Shown: positions 26,292 to 36,266, counted from the stretch's first letter. The stretch is 64,000 nucleotides of DNA from Selenihalanaerobacter shriftii (GCF_900167185.1 NZ_FUWM01000019.1:1-64000); one strand, 5' to 3'. Numbers and translations are program-made. The notes: generated by a model not told the origin, from the sequence alone.

Positions 26292-27506
26292 ATGAAAGTA
26301 TTAGTTTTAAATTGTGGAAGTTCATCTGCTAAATATCAGTTAATTAATATGGAAAATGAGTCACCATTAGCAAGTGGAGTTGTAGAGAGAATCGGTATTG
26401 ATGGCGCATTCTTGACACATGAGCCAGCTGGAAGTGAAGAAGTTAAGATAGAGAATGAGATTCCAGATCACAGTGTAGCGATTAAGATGGTTATCGATAC
26501 TCTTTTAGATGATGATTATGGAGTAATCGCTAGTATGGACGAAATTAGTGCGGTTGGTCATCGTGTTGTTCACGGAGGGGAGAATTTTGCTGATTCTGCT
26601 TTAATCGACGATGAAGTATATAATGCTATTGATGAAGTCAAGCATTTAGCACCATTACATAATCCACCTAACTTATTAGGGATTCAGGTTAGTCAAGAGT
26701 TAATGCCTGAAACTCCTGATGTTGCAGTATTTGATACTGCTTTCCATCAAACAATGCCGGCTAAATCTTATATGTATGCACTACCTTATGAATGGTATGA
26801 AGATTATGGAGTACGTCGTTATGGTTTCCACGGTACTTCTCATAAGTATGTTGCTAAGAGAGCAGCAGAAATTCTTGGTAAATCTTTTGAAGATTTAAAG
26901 ATTATTACTTGTCACTTAGGAAATGGAGCTAGTGTAGCTGCTGTTGATGGTGGTAAAGTAATGGATACTAGTATGGGACTAACTCCACTAGAAGGATTAG
27001 TAATGGGAACTCGTTGTGGAGATATCGATCCAGCGATTGTACCATTTATGATGGAGAATGAAGGCTATTCTGCTGCTGAAATGGACAATGTTCTAAATAA
27101 GAAGAGTGGTGTAGCAGGATTATCGGGAGTAAGTAACGACTTTAGAGATATTGGAGAAGAAGCAGAGTCTGGTAATGAGCAAGCACAGATAGCTATTGAT
27201 GTATTTGCTCAGCGCGTTAAGAAGTATATTGGTTCTTATTCTGCTGTATTAGGCGGAGCAGACGTGGTAGTCTTTACTGCTGGTATTGGTGAGAATGCTA
27301 TTGAGATTAGAGCTAATATTCTAGAAGGATTAGGTTATCTAGGACTTACTTTAGATGAAGAAAAGAATGATATGCGTGGTAAGGAGCAAGTGATTACTAC
27401 TGATGATGCAGATAATATCGCTATGGTAGTACCGACTAATGAAGAGTTAGTAATTGCTCGAGATACTAAGCGATTAGTTGAAGAAGCTGCAGAAGCAGCT
27501 AGTTAA
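26292..27506 (+). CDS. ackA: acetate kinase
   Basis: Makes acetate and ATP from acetyl phosphate (404 aa). Family signatures are VLNCGSSSAKYQL at residues 3-15, VGHRVVHGG around 92-100, DTAFHQTMP, the phosphate loop HLGNGASVAAV around 209-219 and FTAGIGENA. AAGGAGGC precedes the ATG. A terminator follows at 27551. Confidence 0.97.
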   Translation: MKVLVLNCGSSSAKYQLINMENESPLASGVVERIGIDGAFLTHEPAGSEEVKIENEIPDHSVAIKMVIDTLLDDDYGVIASMDEISAVGHRVVHGGENFADSALIDDEVYNAIDEVKHLAPLHNPPNLLGIQVSQELMPETPDVAVFDTAFHQTMPAKSYMYALPYEWYEDYGVRRYGFHGTSHKYVAKRAAEILGKSFEDLKIITCHLGNGASVAAVDGGKVMDTSMGLTPLEGLVMGTRCGDIDPAIVPFMMENEGYSAAEMDNVLNKKSGVAGLSGVSNDFRDIGEEAESGNEQAQIAIDVFAQRVKKYIGSYSAVLGGADVVVFTAGIGENAIEIRANILEGLGYLGLTLDEEKNDMRGKEQVITTDDADNIAMVVPTNEELVIARDTKRLVEEAAEAAS

Positions 27507-27550
27507 GATTGATATTTATAGTTAGCCAAAATTAAATAGTATGATAATTA

Positions 27551-27592
27551 ATAACTCCTAAGGTAAATTTATTGTCTTAGGAGTTATTTCTA
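27551..27592 (+). terminator. Rho-independent terminator after ackA
   Basis: ATAACTCCTAAG pairs perfectly with CTTAGGAGTTAT across a 13-base loop, followed by TTCTATTTTAT. Confidence 0.85.
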
Positions 27593-27681
27593 TTTTATAT
27601 ATCATAAATTAGACAAATTAAGTCATAACTTTTATAATAAAGTATGATGTATAAATTATAAGTAATGCTAGGAGGGAGCTT

Positions 27682-29589
27682 ATGTCAAATAAAGAAAATA
27701 AAATATGCTTTATTGCTCCATATAATAAGTTAAAGAGACTAGCTGATGAAGTGATAAAAGATAGAAAATTTCCTATTACAACCATTATAGGAGATATGAG
27801 TGAAGGGGTAACACGTGCTAAAGAAATGACAAATCAAGGTTATGAGGTGATTATCAGTAGAGGAGGGACAGCTTCTTTAATTAAAGAAGCTGTTAATTTG
27901 CCTGTTGTAAAGATTAATGTGACTGGTTATGATTTGTTACGTGTTTTGCATAAATATGAAGGTTGTCAACAACGGATAGGGATCATCGGTTACAAAAGTG
28001 TAATTTATGGTGTAAAGGCAATTGCTGAAATTATAGGACTTAATATAGATTATTATACAATTAAGAAAGAGCTAGAAGTAGAAGAGAAGATTAAAGAAGC
28101 GATTAACAATGGGATAGAAACGATTATTGGAGATACTGTAGGTGTTAATGCAGCTAAAAAGTATGGTTTGGATTATGAATTAATTAAATCAGGAAATGAA
28201 GCGATCTTAAATGGTTTTTTAGAAGCATTGAAGGTATATGAAGCAACTTTAATAGAAAGAGAGAAAAAGAAAAAGTTACAAACAATATTAGACTTTGCAC
28301 ATGAAGGAATTACAGCGGTAGACGAAGAAGGGATTGTAACTGTTTTTAATCCAACAGCAGAAAAATTATTTAATAAAAGACGAAGTGAAGTTATTGGTAA
28401 AAGTGTAGAGCAAGTAATTCCTAATACGAAATTACCGAAAATAATCAAAACTGGTAATGAGAATATTGGTCATGTCCAGAATATAGATGAAACTAAAATT
28501 GCTACTAATCGAGTGCCGATTAAAGTTGGTAACAAAATAACAGGAGCAGTTGCTACTTTTCAAGATGTCACTAAGATTCAGGAATTAGAACAAAAGATTA
28601 GACAGAAGTTGCATAAAAAAGGATTGACAGCTCAATATACCTTAAAGGACATTATAGGTAATAGTGATAAAATTAAAAATGTGAAAAAATTGGCACGTAA
28701 GTATGGTAAAGTTGATTCTACTGTATTAATCAATGGAGAAAGCGGAACTGGAAAAGAGTTATTTGCCCAAGGAATTCATAATTGTAGCGATCGGAGAGTA
28801 GGACCTTTTGTTGCGGTTAATTGTGCAGCACTACCTACGAATTTACTTGAGAGTGAGCTGTTTGGTTATGAAGAAGGAACCTTCACTGGTGCTAAAAAAG
28901 GTGGTAAGAAGGGGTTATTTGAGTTAGCTCATAATGGAACAATCTTTTTAGATGAGATAGGTGAAATGGATAAAAGTTTACAAGCAAGATTGCTTAGAGT
29001 TATTCAGGAGAAGAGAGTTATGAAACTAGGAGGAGAGAAGGTTATTCCAATTGATGTACGGATTTTAGCTGCGACTAATAGGAATTTACGGGAAGAGGTT
29101 CGTAATGGTCGCTTTAGAGAGGATTTATATTATAGATTAAGTGTATTGGACTTAGATATTCCTCCTTTACGTAAGCGGAAAGCAGATATTGAATTAATAT
29201 TTTCATATTTATTAAAGAAAAAATGTAAAAAATTAAATAAAGATATTAAAGAAGTAGATGATGATATAATAGAGTTTTTAGCAGATTATAATTGGCCAGG
29301 TAATGTTAGAGAACTTGAAAATGTAATAGAAAAGATAGTTGTTATTTCTGAAGGTAATATAATCAAGAAAGAAGACATAAATTTTATACTATCTAATTTA
29401 ATAAATAGAGAAGATAATTTTAATTTAGATGATGAATTTGTAATTATGGATGGAACTTTAGAAGAAATTGAAAGAGAAATAATAGAAAGAACGGTAAAAA
29501 GAGAAGGGAATAAGACTAAAGCAGCAGAAAAATTAGGTATCGATCGGACAACCTTATGGCGTAAATTAAATAAATGGGATGCAGAGTAA
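27682..29589 (+). CDS. σ54-dependent activator with PrpR-type sensor, PAS, AAA+ and Fis domains
   Basis: Enhancer-binding protein (635 aa) that remodels σ54-RNA polymerase. The N-terminal PrpR_N domain (about 1-190, [12 protein letters not shown] around 55-66) binds a small ligand. A PAS domain covers about 200-300. The AAA+ domain has Walker A GESGTGKE at 352-359, GTFTGA at 399-404 (the σ54-contact loop, usually GAFTGA) and FLDEIGEM. A Fis-type HTH ends the protein ([19 protein letters not shown]). It stands alone before its likely target, the promoter at 29767. Related regulators accompany DUF1537/PdxA2 catabolic genes. A role in purine control, like E. coli YgeV, is less likely because no -24/-12 site was seen in that locus. 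Confidence 0.93.
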   Translation: MSNKENKICFIAPYNKLKRLADEVIKDRKFPITTIIGDMSEGVTRAKEMTNQGYEVIISRGGTASLIKEAVNLPVVKINVTGYDLLRVLHKYEGCQQRIGIIGYKSVIYGVKAIAEIIGLNIDYYTIKKELEVEEKIKEAINNGIETIIGDTVGVNAAKKYGLDYELIKSGNEAILNGFLEALKVYEATLIEREKKKKLQTILDFAHEGITAVDEEGIVTVFNPTAEKLFNKRRSEVIGKSVEQVIPNTKLPKIIKTGNENIGHVQNIDETKIATNRVPIKVGNKITGAVATFQDVTKIQELEQKIRQKLHKKGLTAQYTLKDIIGNSDKIKNVKKLARKYGKVDSTVLINGESGTGKELFAQGIHNCSDRRVGPFVAVNCAALPTNLLESELFGYEEGTFTGAKKGGKKGLFELAHNGTIFLDEIGEMDKSLQARLLRVIQEKRVMKLGGEKVIPIDVRILAATNRNLREEVRNGRFREDLYYRLSVLDLDIPPLRKRKADIELIFSYLLKKKCKKLNKDIKEVDDDIIEFLADYNWPGNVRELENVIEKIVVISEGNIIKKEDINFILSNLINREDNFNLDDEFVIMDGTLEEIEREIIERTVKREGNKTKAAEKLGIDRTTLWRKLNKWDAE

Positions 29590-29628
29590 AACGTCGTGTT
29601 GCAATATGCAGCATGATGTTTCTTTTTT
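29590..29628 (+). terminator. Rho-independent terminator after the σ54 activator gene
   Basis: AACGTCGTGTTGCA and TGCAGCATGATGTT pair fully if G-U pairs are allowed, with an ATA loop. The stem is followed by TCTTTTTTTAT. Confidence 0.85.
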
Positions 29629-29766
29629 TATTTTTGGAATTCTGTATTACTTTAATATTGATCTAGTATTTAAATTTTTTTTTAAAGTTATCAATCCTAA
29701 GGTTATGTAGGTTGAAGCGGTTATTTTTAGATATTTCAATATTTTTTTATTTAAAATTATTAGAAG

Positions 29767-29783
29767 TTGGCATAAAGGTTGCA
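29767..29783 (+). promoter_or_regulatory. σ54 (-24/-12) promoter of the sugar-acid operon
   Basis: TTGGCATAAAGGTTGCA has GG at 29769-29770 and GC at 29781-29782, the exact ten-base gap required by σ54, with the preferred TTGGCA and TTGCA contexts. Transcription should start near 29794. The activator is encoded directly upstream. Confidence 0.88.
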
Positions 29784-29839
29784 TTATTATAAAAGTGAAG
29801 CTAAACTTCTCAAGTAAAAGAAGGGAGGAAATAAATAAT

Positions 29840-30133
29840 ATGAGTAAGAAAAGTCTTGTTATGAAATCGGTTGATAATGTTGCGACTACTATTGAAGCGA
29901 TTAATGAAGGAGAAAAGGTGGATGTTGAGATAGGTGGAGAAGTTAAAGAGATTACGATTAATCAAGATGTCCCATTTGGCCATAAATTTGCTGTGGCTAC
30001 GATTGAAAAAGGGAAAGATATTATTAAGTATGGTGAAAGTTTAGGAGCGGCTAGTGAAGATATTAATGTAGGTGATTATGTTCATGTTCATAATTTAGAG
30101 AGTAAACGTGGTAGAGGAGATTTAATAGAGTAA
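29840..30133 (+). CDS. UxaA-family dehydratase small subunit (SAF domain)
   Basis: A 97-residue SAF-domain protein, corresponding to the N-terminal part of altronate dehydratase (UxaA) or the SuyA subunit of sulfolactate sulfo-lyase. The sequence VPFGHKFAVATIEKG followed by IIKYGESLGAA is the usual SAF motif of this family. I begin it at the ATG at 29840 behind AAGGGAGGAAAT. A GTG at 29795 would coincide with the predicted σ54 transcription start and can be excluded. The large subunit follows 28 bases later. Confidence 0.88.
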   Translation: MSKKSLVMKSVDNVATTIEAINEGEKVDVEIGGEVKEITINQDVPFGHKFAVATIEKGKDIIKYGESLGAASEDINVGDYVHVHNLESKRGRGDLIE

Positions 30134-30161
30134 TAAATTTGATAAAATAGGAGGGATAACT

Positions 30162-31319
30162 GTGAAGATTAAAGGATATAGAAGAGAAAATGGTAAAGTT
30201 GGAATTAGAAATCATCTTTTAGTATTACCTGCATCAGTTTGTGCTAGTGAAACTGCAGTTAGGATAGCAGAACATATCAAGGAAGCTGTAGCACTTCCGC
30301 ATCAACATGGTTGTTGTCAGGTAGGTGCAGACCATGACCAAACAGTTAATACTTTGGTTGGTTTAGGTAAGAATCCTAATGTTGGTTCAGTCTTAGTTGT
30401 GGGCTTAGGCTGTGAAGGAGCAGAGCCAGGAGATATGGCTAAAAGAATTGCTAAAACAGGTAAGGCTGTTGAAAAAATAACTATTCAGGAATGCGGTGGT
30501 ACTTTAAAAGCAATTGAAGAAGGCACAAGAATTGTTAGAGATTTAGCTAATGATTTAGTATTGATGGAGAAAGAAGAAGTAGATATCAGTGAAATTACTC
30601 TAGCTATTGAATGTGGTGGAACTGATGCTACCTCTGGTATTGCTGCTAATCCAGCAGTAGGAGGTGCTTCTGATAAACTTATTGAGTTTGGCGGCGCTGC
30701 TATGTTATCAGAAACAACAGAGTTAATTGGAGCAGAACATGTTTTAGCTAAAAGAGCTGTTAATGAGGATGTAAAAGAAAATCTTTTAGGGATAGTGAAG
30801 AGAACAGAGGATCGAGCGATGTCCTTGGGTGTTGATATTAGAGGAGGTCAGCCTACACCAGGAAATATTGAAGGTGGAGTGACAACTATTGAAGAGAAGT
30901 CATTAGGCTGTATTTATAAGGCAGGAACAGCAGATATTGCAGGTGTTTTAGAATATGGAGAAGTACCGGCTAAGAAAGGTTTTCATGTTATGGACACACC
31001 AGGACAGGATATTGAATCGATTACTGGTATGCTTGCAGGTGGAGCACAAGTAGTGATCTTTACTACTGGTAGAGGAACTCCGACTGGTTCACCATTAGCT
31101 CCAGTTATTAAGGTAACTGGAAATTCGAGTACTTTTAATAATATGATCGATAATATAGATGTAAATGCTGGTAAAATTATTGATGAAGGATTAACAATAG
31201 ATGATCTTGCTGAAGAAATTTTTGATCTTATGGTTGAGGTCTGTAATGGTAAGAAGACTAAAGCTGAATTGTTAGGACATCAAGAATTTGGTATTCACAA
31301 AATAGCACCGACTTTTTAA
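30162..31319 (+). CDS. UxaA-family dehydratase large subunit (UxaA/SuyB-like)
   Basis: The catalytic subunit (385 aa) of an altronate dehydratase-like hydro-lyase, probably iron-dependent. The conserved start GYRRENGKVGIRNHLLVLP, LPHQHGCCQVGADHDQT (about 46-62) and IECGGTDATSGIAANPA (about 149-165) are family signatures. Paired with the SAF subunit it could dehydrate a sugar acid or cleave a sulfonated acid. The neighbouring DUF1537 kinase and PdxA2 point to a C4 sugar-acid substrate. GAGGGATAACT lies before the start codon. Confidence 0.88.
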   Translation: MKIKGYRRENGKVGIRNHLLVLPASVCASETAVRIAEHIKEAVALPHQHGCCQVGADHDQTVNTLVGLGKNPNVGSVLVVGLGCEGAEPGDMAKRIAKTGKAVEKITIQECGGTLKAIEEGTRIVRDLANDLVLMEKEEVDISEITLAIECGGTDATSGIAANPAVGGASDKLIEFGGAAMLSETTELIGAEHVLAKRAVNEDVKENLLGIVKRTEDRAMSLGVDIRGGQPTPGNIEGGVTTIEEKSLGCIYKAGTADIAGVLEYGEVPAKKGFHVMDTPGQDIESITGMLAGGAQVVIFTTGRGTPTGSPLAPVIKVTGNSSTFNNMIDNIDVNAGKIIDEGLTIDDLAEEIFDLMVEVCNGKKTKAELLGHQEFGIHKIAPTF

Positions 31320-31336
31320 TCTGTTTTGATTAAAAG

Positions 31337-31382
31337 AGATAGGTAGCAATTATAAATTATATTTATAGATTGTTACCTATCT
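31337..31382. repeat. long inverted repeat after the dehydratase genes
   Basis: AGATAGGTAGCAAT pairs with ATTGTTACCTATCT around an 18-base AT loop, with a single G-U pair. No T-run follows on the + strand, so it may protect the upstream mRNA or act as a weak terminator rather than a standard one. Confidence 0.6.
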
Positions 31383-31391
31383 AACATGCAA

Positions 31392-31419
31392 TTGACAGTT
31401 AAAATTCTTTAAATAGAAT
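31392..31419 (+). promoter_or_regulatory. candidate σA promoter before the permease gene
   Basis: TTGACA (31392-31397) and TAGAAT (31414-31419) are separated by 16 bases. It could give the last three genes a transcript independent of the σ54 promoter. Confidence 0.45.
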
Positions 31420-31487
31420 TTTTAAATTTATTTAATTATGAATTTCTTTAATAAGGAAAATAATAATAGAATGGGGGAATTATAATA

Positions 31488-32447
31488 ATGAAGATTAAAC
31501 AATCAATTGAAAAGATACCTGGTGGGATGATGGTAGTTCCTTTGATTTTAGGAGCTTTAATCAATACTTTCTTTCCGCAGTTGCTTAAAATAGGTGGTTT
31601 TACAACTGCTATTGCTGAAGGTGCCTTACCTTTGATTGGGGTATTTTTAGTCTGTATGGGTGCAGGATTGAGTGTTAAAGCGGCTCCTAAAGCGGCTAAG
31701 AAAGGATTAGTTATTACATTAGCTAAATTATTAGTAGGTGTTTCTATAGGATTATTAGTTTCTAAGTTTATGGGAGATAGTCTGTTTGGTTTATCTTCTT
31801 TAGCAGTAATAGCTGCTATGACTAATACTAATGGTGGATTATATGCAGCATTAACAGGTGAATTTGGTGATGAGACAGATGTAGGAGCAATAGCAATTGT
31901 TTCGGTAAATGATGGCCCATTCTTGACTATGGTTGCTTTAGGAACAGCAGGTATTGCTACTATTCCGTTGATGACTTTAGTAGCAGTAATCTTACCAATT
32001 ATTGTAGGGATGATCTTAGGAAATCTTGATGAAGAATTAAAAGAATTTTTAACTCAAGGTGGAGCTTTATTGATTCCATTCTTTGCATTTGCACTAGGAG
32101 CAGGTATTAATTTTGGGATGTTAATTAAAGCTGGTTTACCAGGAGTTTTATTAGGAGTAATGACTAGTTTCATAGGTGGATTCTTTAATATTATGGCTGA
32201 TAAGGCAACAGGTGGAAGTGGTGTTGCTGGTGCGGCTGCATCTAGTACAGCAGGTAATGCTGTAGCTACTCCACAGGCTGTAGCAGTTGCTGACCCAACA
32301 ATTAAATCACTAGCAGTTACTGCAACTCCGCAAGTAGCCGCTTCAACGATTACAACTGCATTATTAACTCCTGCCATTACAGCTTATATGGCAAAACGAG
32401 TTAATAAAGAAGATGAAGTTATAATAAATAATGAAGAGACTGTATAA
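31488..32447 (+). CDS. 2-keto-3-deoxygluconate permease family transporter (KdgT-like)
   Basis: Secondary transporter of the KDGT family (319 aa, about ten membrane helices). [20 protein letters not shown] at the start and [15 protein letters not shown] (about 138-152) are typical. An alanine-rich stretch [17 protein letters not shown] lies near 238-254. By context it imports the sugar acid used by the surrounding enzymes; the actual substrate is unknown. Confidence 0.88.
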   Translation: MKIKQSIEKIPGGMMVVPLILGALINTFFPQLLKIGGFTTAIAEGALPLIGVFLVCMGAGLSVKAAPKAAKKGLVITLAKLLVGVSIGLLVSKFMGDSLFGLSSLAVIAAMTNTNGGLYAALTGEFGDETDVGAIAIVSVNDGPFLTMVALGTAGIATIPLMTLVAVILPIIVGMILGNLDEELKEFLTQGGALLIPFFAFALGAGINFGMLIKAGLPGVLLGVMTSFIGGFFNIMADKATGGSGVAGAAASSTAGNAVATPQAVAVADPTIKSLAVTATPQVAASTITTALLTPAITAYMAKRVNKEDEVIINNEETV

Positions 32448-32475
32448 AGGAAAAGCACTTAAGGAGAGATAATAT

Positions 32476-33768
32476 ATGGCAGATAAATTAGCAATAATTG
32501 CTGATGACTTTACCGGTGCTAATGATACAGGAGTACAGTTTAGTAAGAAAGGTTTAAAGACAGTAGTGACATCTCAAATAAATAGTATTAATGAGTTAGA
32601 TTATGAAGCGGATGTAATTGTTATTGATACAGATAGTAGGTTTGATAGAAAAGAAGAAGCATATAGTAAAGTTTATAATGCTGTTTTGAACTTAAAAGAC
32701 ATGGGAATAGATTATATTTACAAAAAATTAGATTCTACTTTAAGAGGTAATATTGGTTCTGAAATAGAAGCTGCTATGGAAGCTGGTGATTATGAAATAG
32801 CGATTGTTGCACCAGCTCTTCCTTCAAATGGAAGAGTGACTATTGGTGGTAATCAATTAGTCCATGGTCTTCCTTTAGAGAAGACAGAAATGGCTAATGA
32901 TCCAGTAACTCCAATTAATCACTCTTATGTACCTGATATAATTAAAGAACAGACAGATAAACAGATAGGAAGTATAAACTTACAACAAGTAATTAGAGGT
33001 AGTAAAAATTTAATTCAGGAAATTGAACAGAAACTAAATGAAGGTATACAAATTTTAGTTATTGATTCGATTAAGAATGAAGATTTAGATGTAATTGCTG
33101 ATATACTAAAACTGCTTAAAAAAGATTATCTGTTGGTAGGCTCGGCCGGATTTGCTGAAAGTTTACCGACTGGATTAGGATTAATTAGTAAGAAAGCAAA
33201 TTTAGAAGCAGAAGGAAGTATAGTAGGGATAGCAGGTAGTGTTAGTGATGTCACTAGAGAACAGGTTAATTATGCAGAAAAGAATTTGGAATTAAATATA
33301 GTTGATATTAATGCGGAGCATCTATTCGGAGATAGTTATGAAAGAGAATTAGGTAGAATAATTACTCAGGTTAATGAATTAATCAAAGAAGGACAAGATA
33401 TAATTGTGCGTTCTGCCAAGACTAGAGATGTAGTCACTAAAGCACAACAAATTGGTAATCAAAAAGGAATGACTGATCTAGAAATTAGTAATTTAGTTGC
33501 AGAATTTTTAGGTACTATTGCTAATGAACTTTATATAGATAAAAGAGTTAAAGGGATATTGCTTACTGGTGGAGATATTGCTATCAAATCTGCTTCAATA
33601 ATTGGAGCGAAGGCAACAATTATTGAAGATGAAGTCTTACCAGGAATTCCTATTGGAATATTCAAAGGAGAAGGTTTATTAGAAACTCCAATAGTTACAA
33701 AAGCAGGTGCCTTTGGTGAAGAAGAAGCTATAGTAGAGATCTTTAAGTATTTACGAAGGAGGAGTTAA
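32476..33768 (+). CDS. four-carbon acid sugar kinase family protein (DUF1537/OtnK)
   Basis: ATP-dependent kinase (430 aa) of the family that phosphorylates D-threonate, D-erythronate or 3-oxo-tetronate. The N-terminal substrate domain begins LAIIADDFTGANDTGVQF (5-22) and contains YKKLDSTLRGNIG (about 88-100). The C-terminal nucleotide domain shows LTGGDIAIK. Together with PdxA2 downstream it forms the known two-step route from D-threonate or D-erythronate to a triose phosphate. Two bases separate it from pdxA2. Confidence 0.92.
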   Translation: MADKLAIIADDFTGANDTGVQFSKKGLKTVVTSQINSINELDYEADVIVIDTDSRFDRKEEAYSKVYNAVLNLKDMGIDYIYKKLDSTLRGNIGSEIEAAMEAGDYEIAIVAPALPSNGRVTIGGNQLVHGLPLEKTEMANDPVTPINHSYVPDIIKEQTDKQIGSINLQQVIRGSKNLIQEIEQKLNEGIQILVIDSIKNEDLDVIADILKLLKKDYLLVGSAGFAESLPTGLGLISKKANLEAEGSIVGIAGSVSDVTREQVNYAEKNLELNIVDINAEHLFGDSYERELGRIITQVNELIKEGQDIIVRSAKTRDVVTKAQQIGNQKGMTDLEISNLVAEFLGTIANELYIDKRVKGILLTGGDIAIKSASIIGAKATIIEDEVLPGIPIGIFKGEGLLETPIVTKAGAFGEEEAIVEIFKYLRRRS

Positions 33769-33770
33769 AT

Positions 33771-34766
33771 TTGGATTCCGACTTAATTTATGGCATAACC
33801 ATGGGGGATCCAGCAGGTATTGGTCCCGAGATTATATTAAAAGCAATTAAAAACAACAAGGTTCAACCTATAGGCCAGCATGTAGTAATTGGTGATGCAG
33901 AAGTATTAGAACACTTAAATGAAAAGTTCGGTTATGGATTACAGATTAATAGAGTTAAAGATATTAAAGAACTAAAGAATGAAGATAGAAGAGTTAATGT
34001 ACTAGATTTGGCTAATGTTGATTTAGAAAAGCTTCAGTCAGGAAAAGTACAAAAACAAGCTGGAAAGGCTGCAGTTGAGTATGTTAAGAAGGCAATAGAT
34101 TTAGCTTTAAATGGAGATACAGATGCTGTAGTAACTGCACCACTTAATAAAGAGTCAATTCATAAAGCTGGGTTCAAATACCCAGGGCATACTGAAATAT
34201 TAGCTGAACGAACTGAGACAGAAGATTTCTCTATGATGTTATATTCAGATAAGTTAAATGTAATTCATGTGACAACACATTTAGCATTAGAAGAAGCCTG
34301 TAAAACTATAAATAAAGAACGAGTGGAGACAGTAATTAAATTAGCCGATGAAACATTAAAGAAAATGGGATTAACTGAACCACGAATTGCAGTAGCAGGT
34401 CTTAATCCTCATGCTGGTGAGGATGGTATCTTTGGAGATCAAGAGATAAAGGCAATTGAACCTGCTGTTAGTGCAGCTAAAGAGCAAGGAATAGATGTTG
34501 AAGGACCATTACCACCGGATACAGTCTTTGTTAAAGCAGTAGAAGGTAAATATGATATAGTTGTTGTTATGTATCATGACCAAGGTCATATTCCAGTTAA
34601 GTTATTAGCTTTTGATGATGGAGTTAATATTACTACGGGATTACCGATTATTAGAACATCAGTAGACCATGGTACAGCATTTGACATAGCATGGCAGGGA
34701 ATTGCTAGAGAAACAAGTTTGGTACAAGCTATTAGAGCAGCTAATAAATTATCTTCTAATAAATAG
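33771..34766 (+). CDS. pdxA2: 4-hydroxythreonine-4-phosphate dehydrogenase family protein (PdxA2)
   Basis: NAD-dependent oxidative decarboxylase (331 aa). Beside a DUF1537 kinase, PdxA2 oxidises the 4-phosphate of D-threonate or D-erythronate to dihydroxyacetone phosphate and CO2 rather than making pyridoxal phosphate. The metal-binding histidines are in VIHVTTHLALE and MYHDQGHIPVK. The start motif GITMGDPAGIGPEI and APLNKESIHKAGF are typical. It starts with TTG at 33771 behind GAAGGAGGAG. A terminator follows. Confidence 0.92.
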   Translation: MDSDLIYGITMGDPAGIGPEIILKAIKNNKVQPIGQHVVIGDAEVLEHLNEKFGYGLQINRVKDIKELKNEDRRVNVLDLANVDLEKLQSGKVQKQAGKAAVEYVKKAIDLALNGDTDAVVTAPLNKESIHKAGFKYPGHTEILAERTETEDFSMMLYSDKLNVIHVTTHLALEEACKTINKERVETVIKLADETLKKMGLTEPRIAVAGLNPHAGEDGIFGDQEIKAIEPAVSAAKEQGIDVEGPLPPDTVFVKAVEGKYDIVVVMYHDQGHIPVKLLAFDDGVNITTGLPIIRTSVDHGTAFDIAWQGIARETSLVQAIRAANKLSSNK

Positions 34767-34777
34767 TCTCTTAATCT

Positions 34778-34818
34778 AACCAGGTAACGAATAGATGATT
34801 TCTATTCGTTACCTGGTT
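34778..34818 (+). terminator. Rho-independent terminator after pdxA2
   Basis: AACCAGGTAACGAATAG and CTATTCGTTACCTGGTT form a 17-pair stem over a seven-base loop, followed by TATTATTTT. It ends the sugar-acid operon. Confidence 0.9.
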
Positions 34819-35168
34819 TATTATTTTAGGTTATATATGTATAATTTTAAAATCATCATGATATAAAACACAAAAAGTCGCAAAATTTTACAATTAATTA
34901 TACATAATACCAATAATCATGATTATTACTGAATTTTCAGATTTTTTTGTCAAAATAAGCAGGAAAATATTAAATGGTACTGAATAAATATAATAAGGGT
35001 TTAGTCCTATTTAATTATATGATTGATATATAAACATTTTGAATCTCCATTAAATATTAAATCAGACTTAATATTTAATAAAAAAATGAATAAATTCTAA
35101 TAAAATGCAGGAATATTTTAATTTATATTTAATATATTAATATAGAGTTAAATGATACTTAACAAGAT
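34819..35168. other. regulatory region upstream of the purine locus
   Basis: No gene is visible. It holds a perfect 16-base palindrome AATAATCATGATTATT (34912-34927), a σH-like motif (AGGA at 34961, GAAT at 34982), an AT-only inverted repeat TTAAATATTAA-N7-TTAATATTTAA (35050-35078) followed by TAAAAAAA, and a second GCAGGAATATT near 35107 without a matching -10. No purine riboswitch core was recognised. Confidence 0.6.
34959..34985 (+). promoter_or_regulatory. σH-like promoter motif upstream of the purine locus
   Basis: GCAGGAAAA and GAAT with AGGA at 34961 and GAAT at 34982, the same 21-base offset as in the other copies. It would direct transcription toward the carbamate kinase gene about 200 bases downstream. 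Confidence 0.45.
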
Positions 35169-35183
35169 ATGGAGGTGTTAAAA

Positions 35184-36188
35184 ATGGGAAAAAGGATTGT
35201 AATCGCTCTAGGTGGTAATGCCATTAAGCAGCCTGAAGAAGAAGGAAAGGCTGAGGAACAATTGAAGAATATACAAAATACAGCAGAAGAAATTAAAAAA
35301 ATAGTCAAAGCTGGTCATGAAGTAGTTATCACTCATGGAAATGGACCTCAAGTTGGGTCATTATTAATTCAACAAGAAGCAGCAAAAGAAGAAGTCCCAG
35401 CTATGCCGTTAGATGTTTGTGGTTCACAGACACAAGGACAGATTGGTTATATGATTCAACAGGCATTGAGAGAGAAATTAGAGCAGGTAGAAATAGATAA
35501 TTCAGTTATTTCAGTTATTACTCAAGTGCTTGTAGATGAAGACGATGAAGCATTTAAAAATCCTGCTAAACCAGTTGGTCCTTTTTATGGAGAAAAGCAT
35601 GCCAAAAAGATGATAGAAAAAAAGGATGAAGATTGGATAGAAGATGCAGGTCGAGGTTGGAGAAAAGTAGTGCCTTCTCCTATCCCAAAAGGTATTTTAG
35701 AGATTGATGCCATTAAGTCATTGGTGAAGACAGGTGCTATCGTAATAGCATCTGGTGGTGGAGGAATTCCAGTAATCAAACATGAAGACGGAACTTATCA
35801 AGGAGTAGAAGCAGTAATTGATAAAGATAGAGCTGGTGAACAATTAGCTGAAGAAATAGAGGCGGATATATTTATGGTTTTAACTGAAGTTCCATATGCT
35901 GCTCTTAACTTTAATACTCCAGAGCAGAAAAATTTAAATGTCACTAAAGTTTCTGAGATGAAGAAGTATTTACAGGAAGGTCACTTTGCTGATGGTAGCA
36001 TGGGTCCAAAGGTTGAATCAGCTCTTGAATTTGTAGAAAATGGAGGACAAAAAGCTATTATCACATCCTTGGATAATGGTTTAAAAGCTTTAAATAAGAA
36101 TAATGGAACAATAATTATACCTGATAATTGTGAAGAATTCGATTCATCTAAAGGTTATGAGGAGACTTTAGCAGCATCTAATTTTTAA
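35184..36188 (+). CDS. arcC: carbamate kinase (YqeA/ArcC type)
   Basis: Transfers phosphate from carbamoyl phosphate to ADP (334 aa), the ATP-yielding last step of purine or arginine fermentation. Signatures are VIALGGNAI (residues 5-13), ITHGNGPQVGSL, IASGGGGIPVI around 188-198 and GSMGPKVESA. No arginine deiminase gene is nearby, while the YgeW carbamoyltransferase is in the same locus, so it plausibly serves purine degradation. The ATG at 35184 follows ATGGAGGTG. Confidence 0.94.
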   Translation: MGKRIVIALGGNAIKQPEEEGKAEEQLKNIQNTAEEIKKIVKAGHEVVITHGNGPQVGSLLIQQEAAKEEVPAMPLDVCGSQTQGQIGYMIQQALREKLEQVEIDNSVISVITQVLVDEDDEAFKNPAKPVGPFYGEKHAKKMIEKKDEDWIEDAGRGWRKVVPSPIPKGILEIDAIKSLVKTGAIVIASGGGGIPVIKHEDGTYQGVEAVIDKDRAGEQLAEEIEADIFMVLTEVPYAALNFNTPEQKNLNVTKVSEMKKYLQEGHFADGSMGPKVESALEFVENGGQKAIITSLDNGLKALNKNNGTIIIPDNCEEFDSSKGYEETLAASNF

Positions 36189-36266
36189 AGAATAAATATT
36201 AATAAATAAATCAGAATATTATTTAAAATTCAAACTATTATTAAAGTAAAGGGGAGATGAGATGGA

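Noticed and set aside
27682-29589. The σ54 activator as regulator of the purine locus, like E. coli YgeV
   Set aside because: The only -24/-12 promoter seen is directly before the UxaA-like genes, and none was found in the purine locus.
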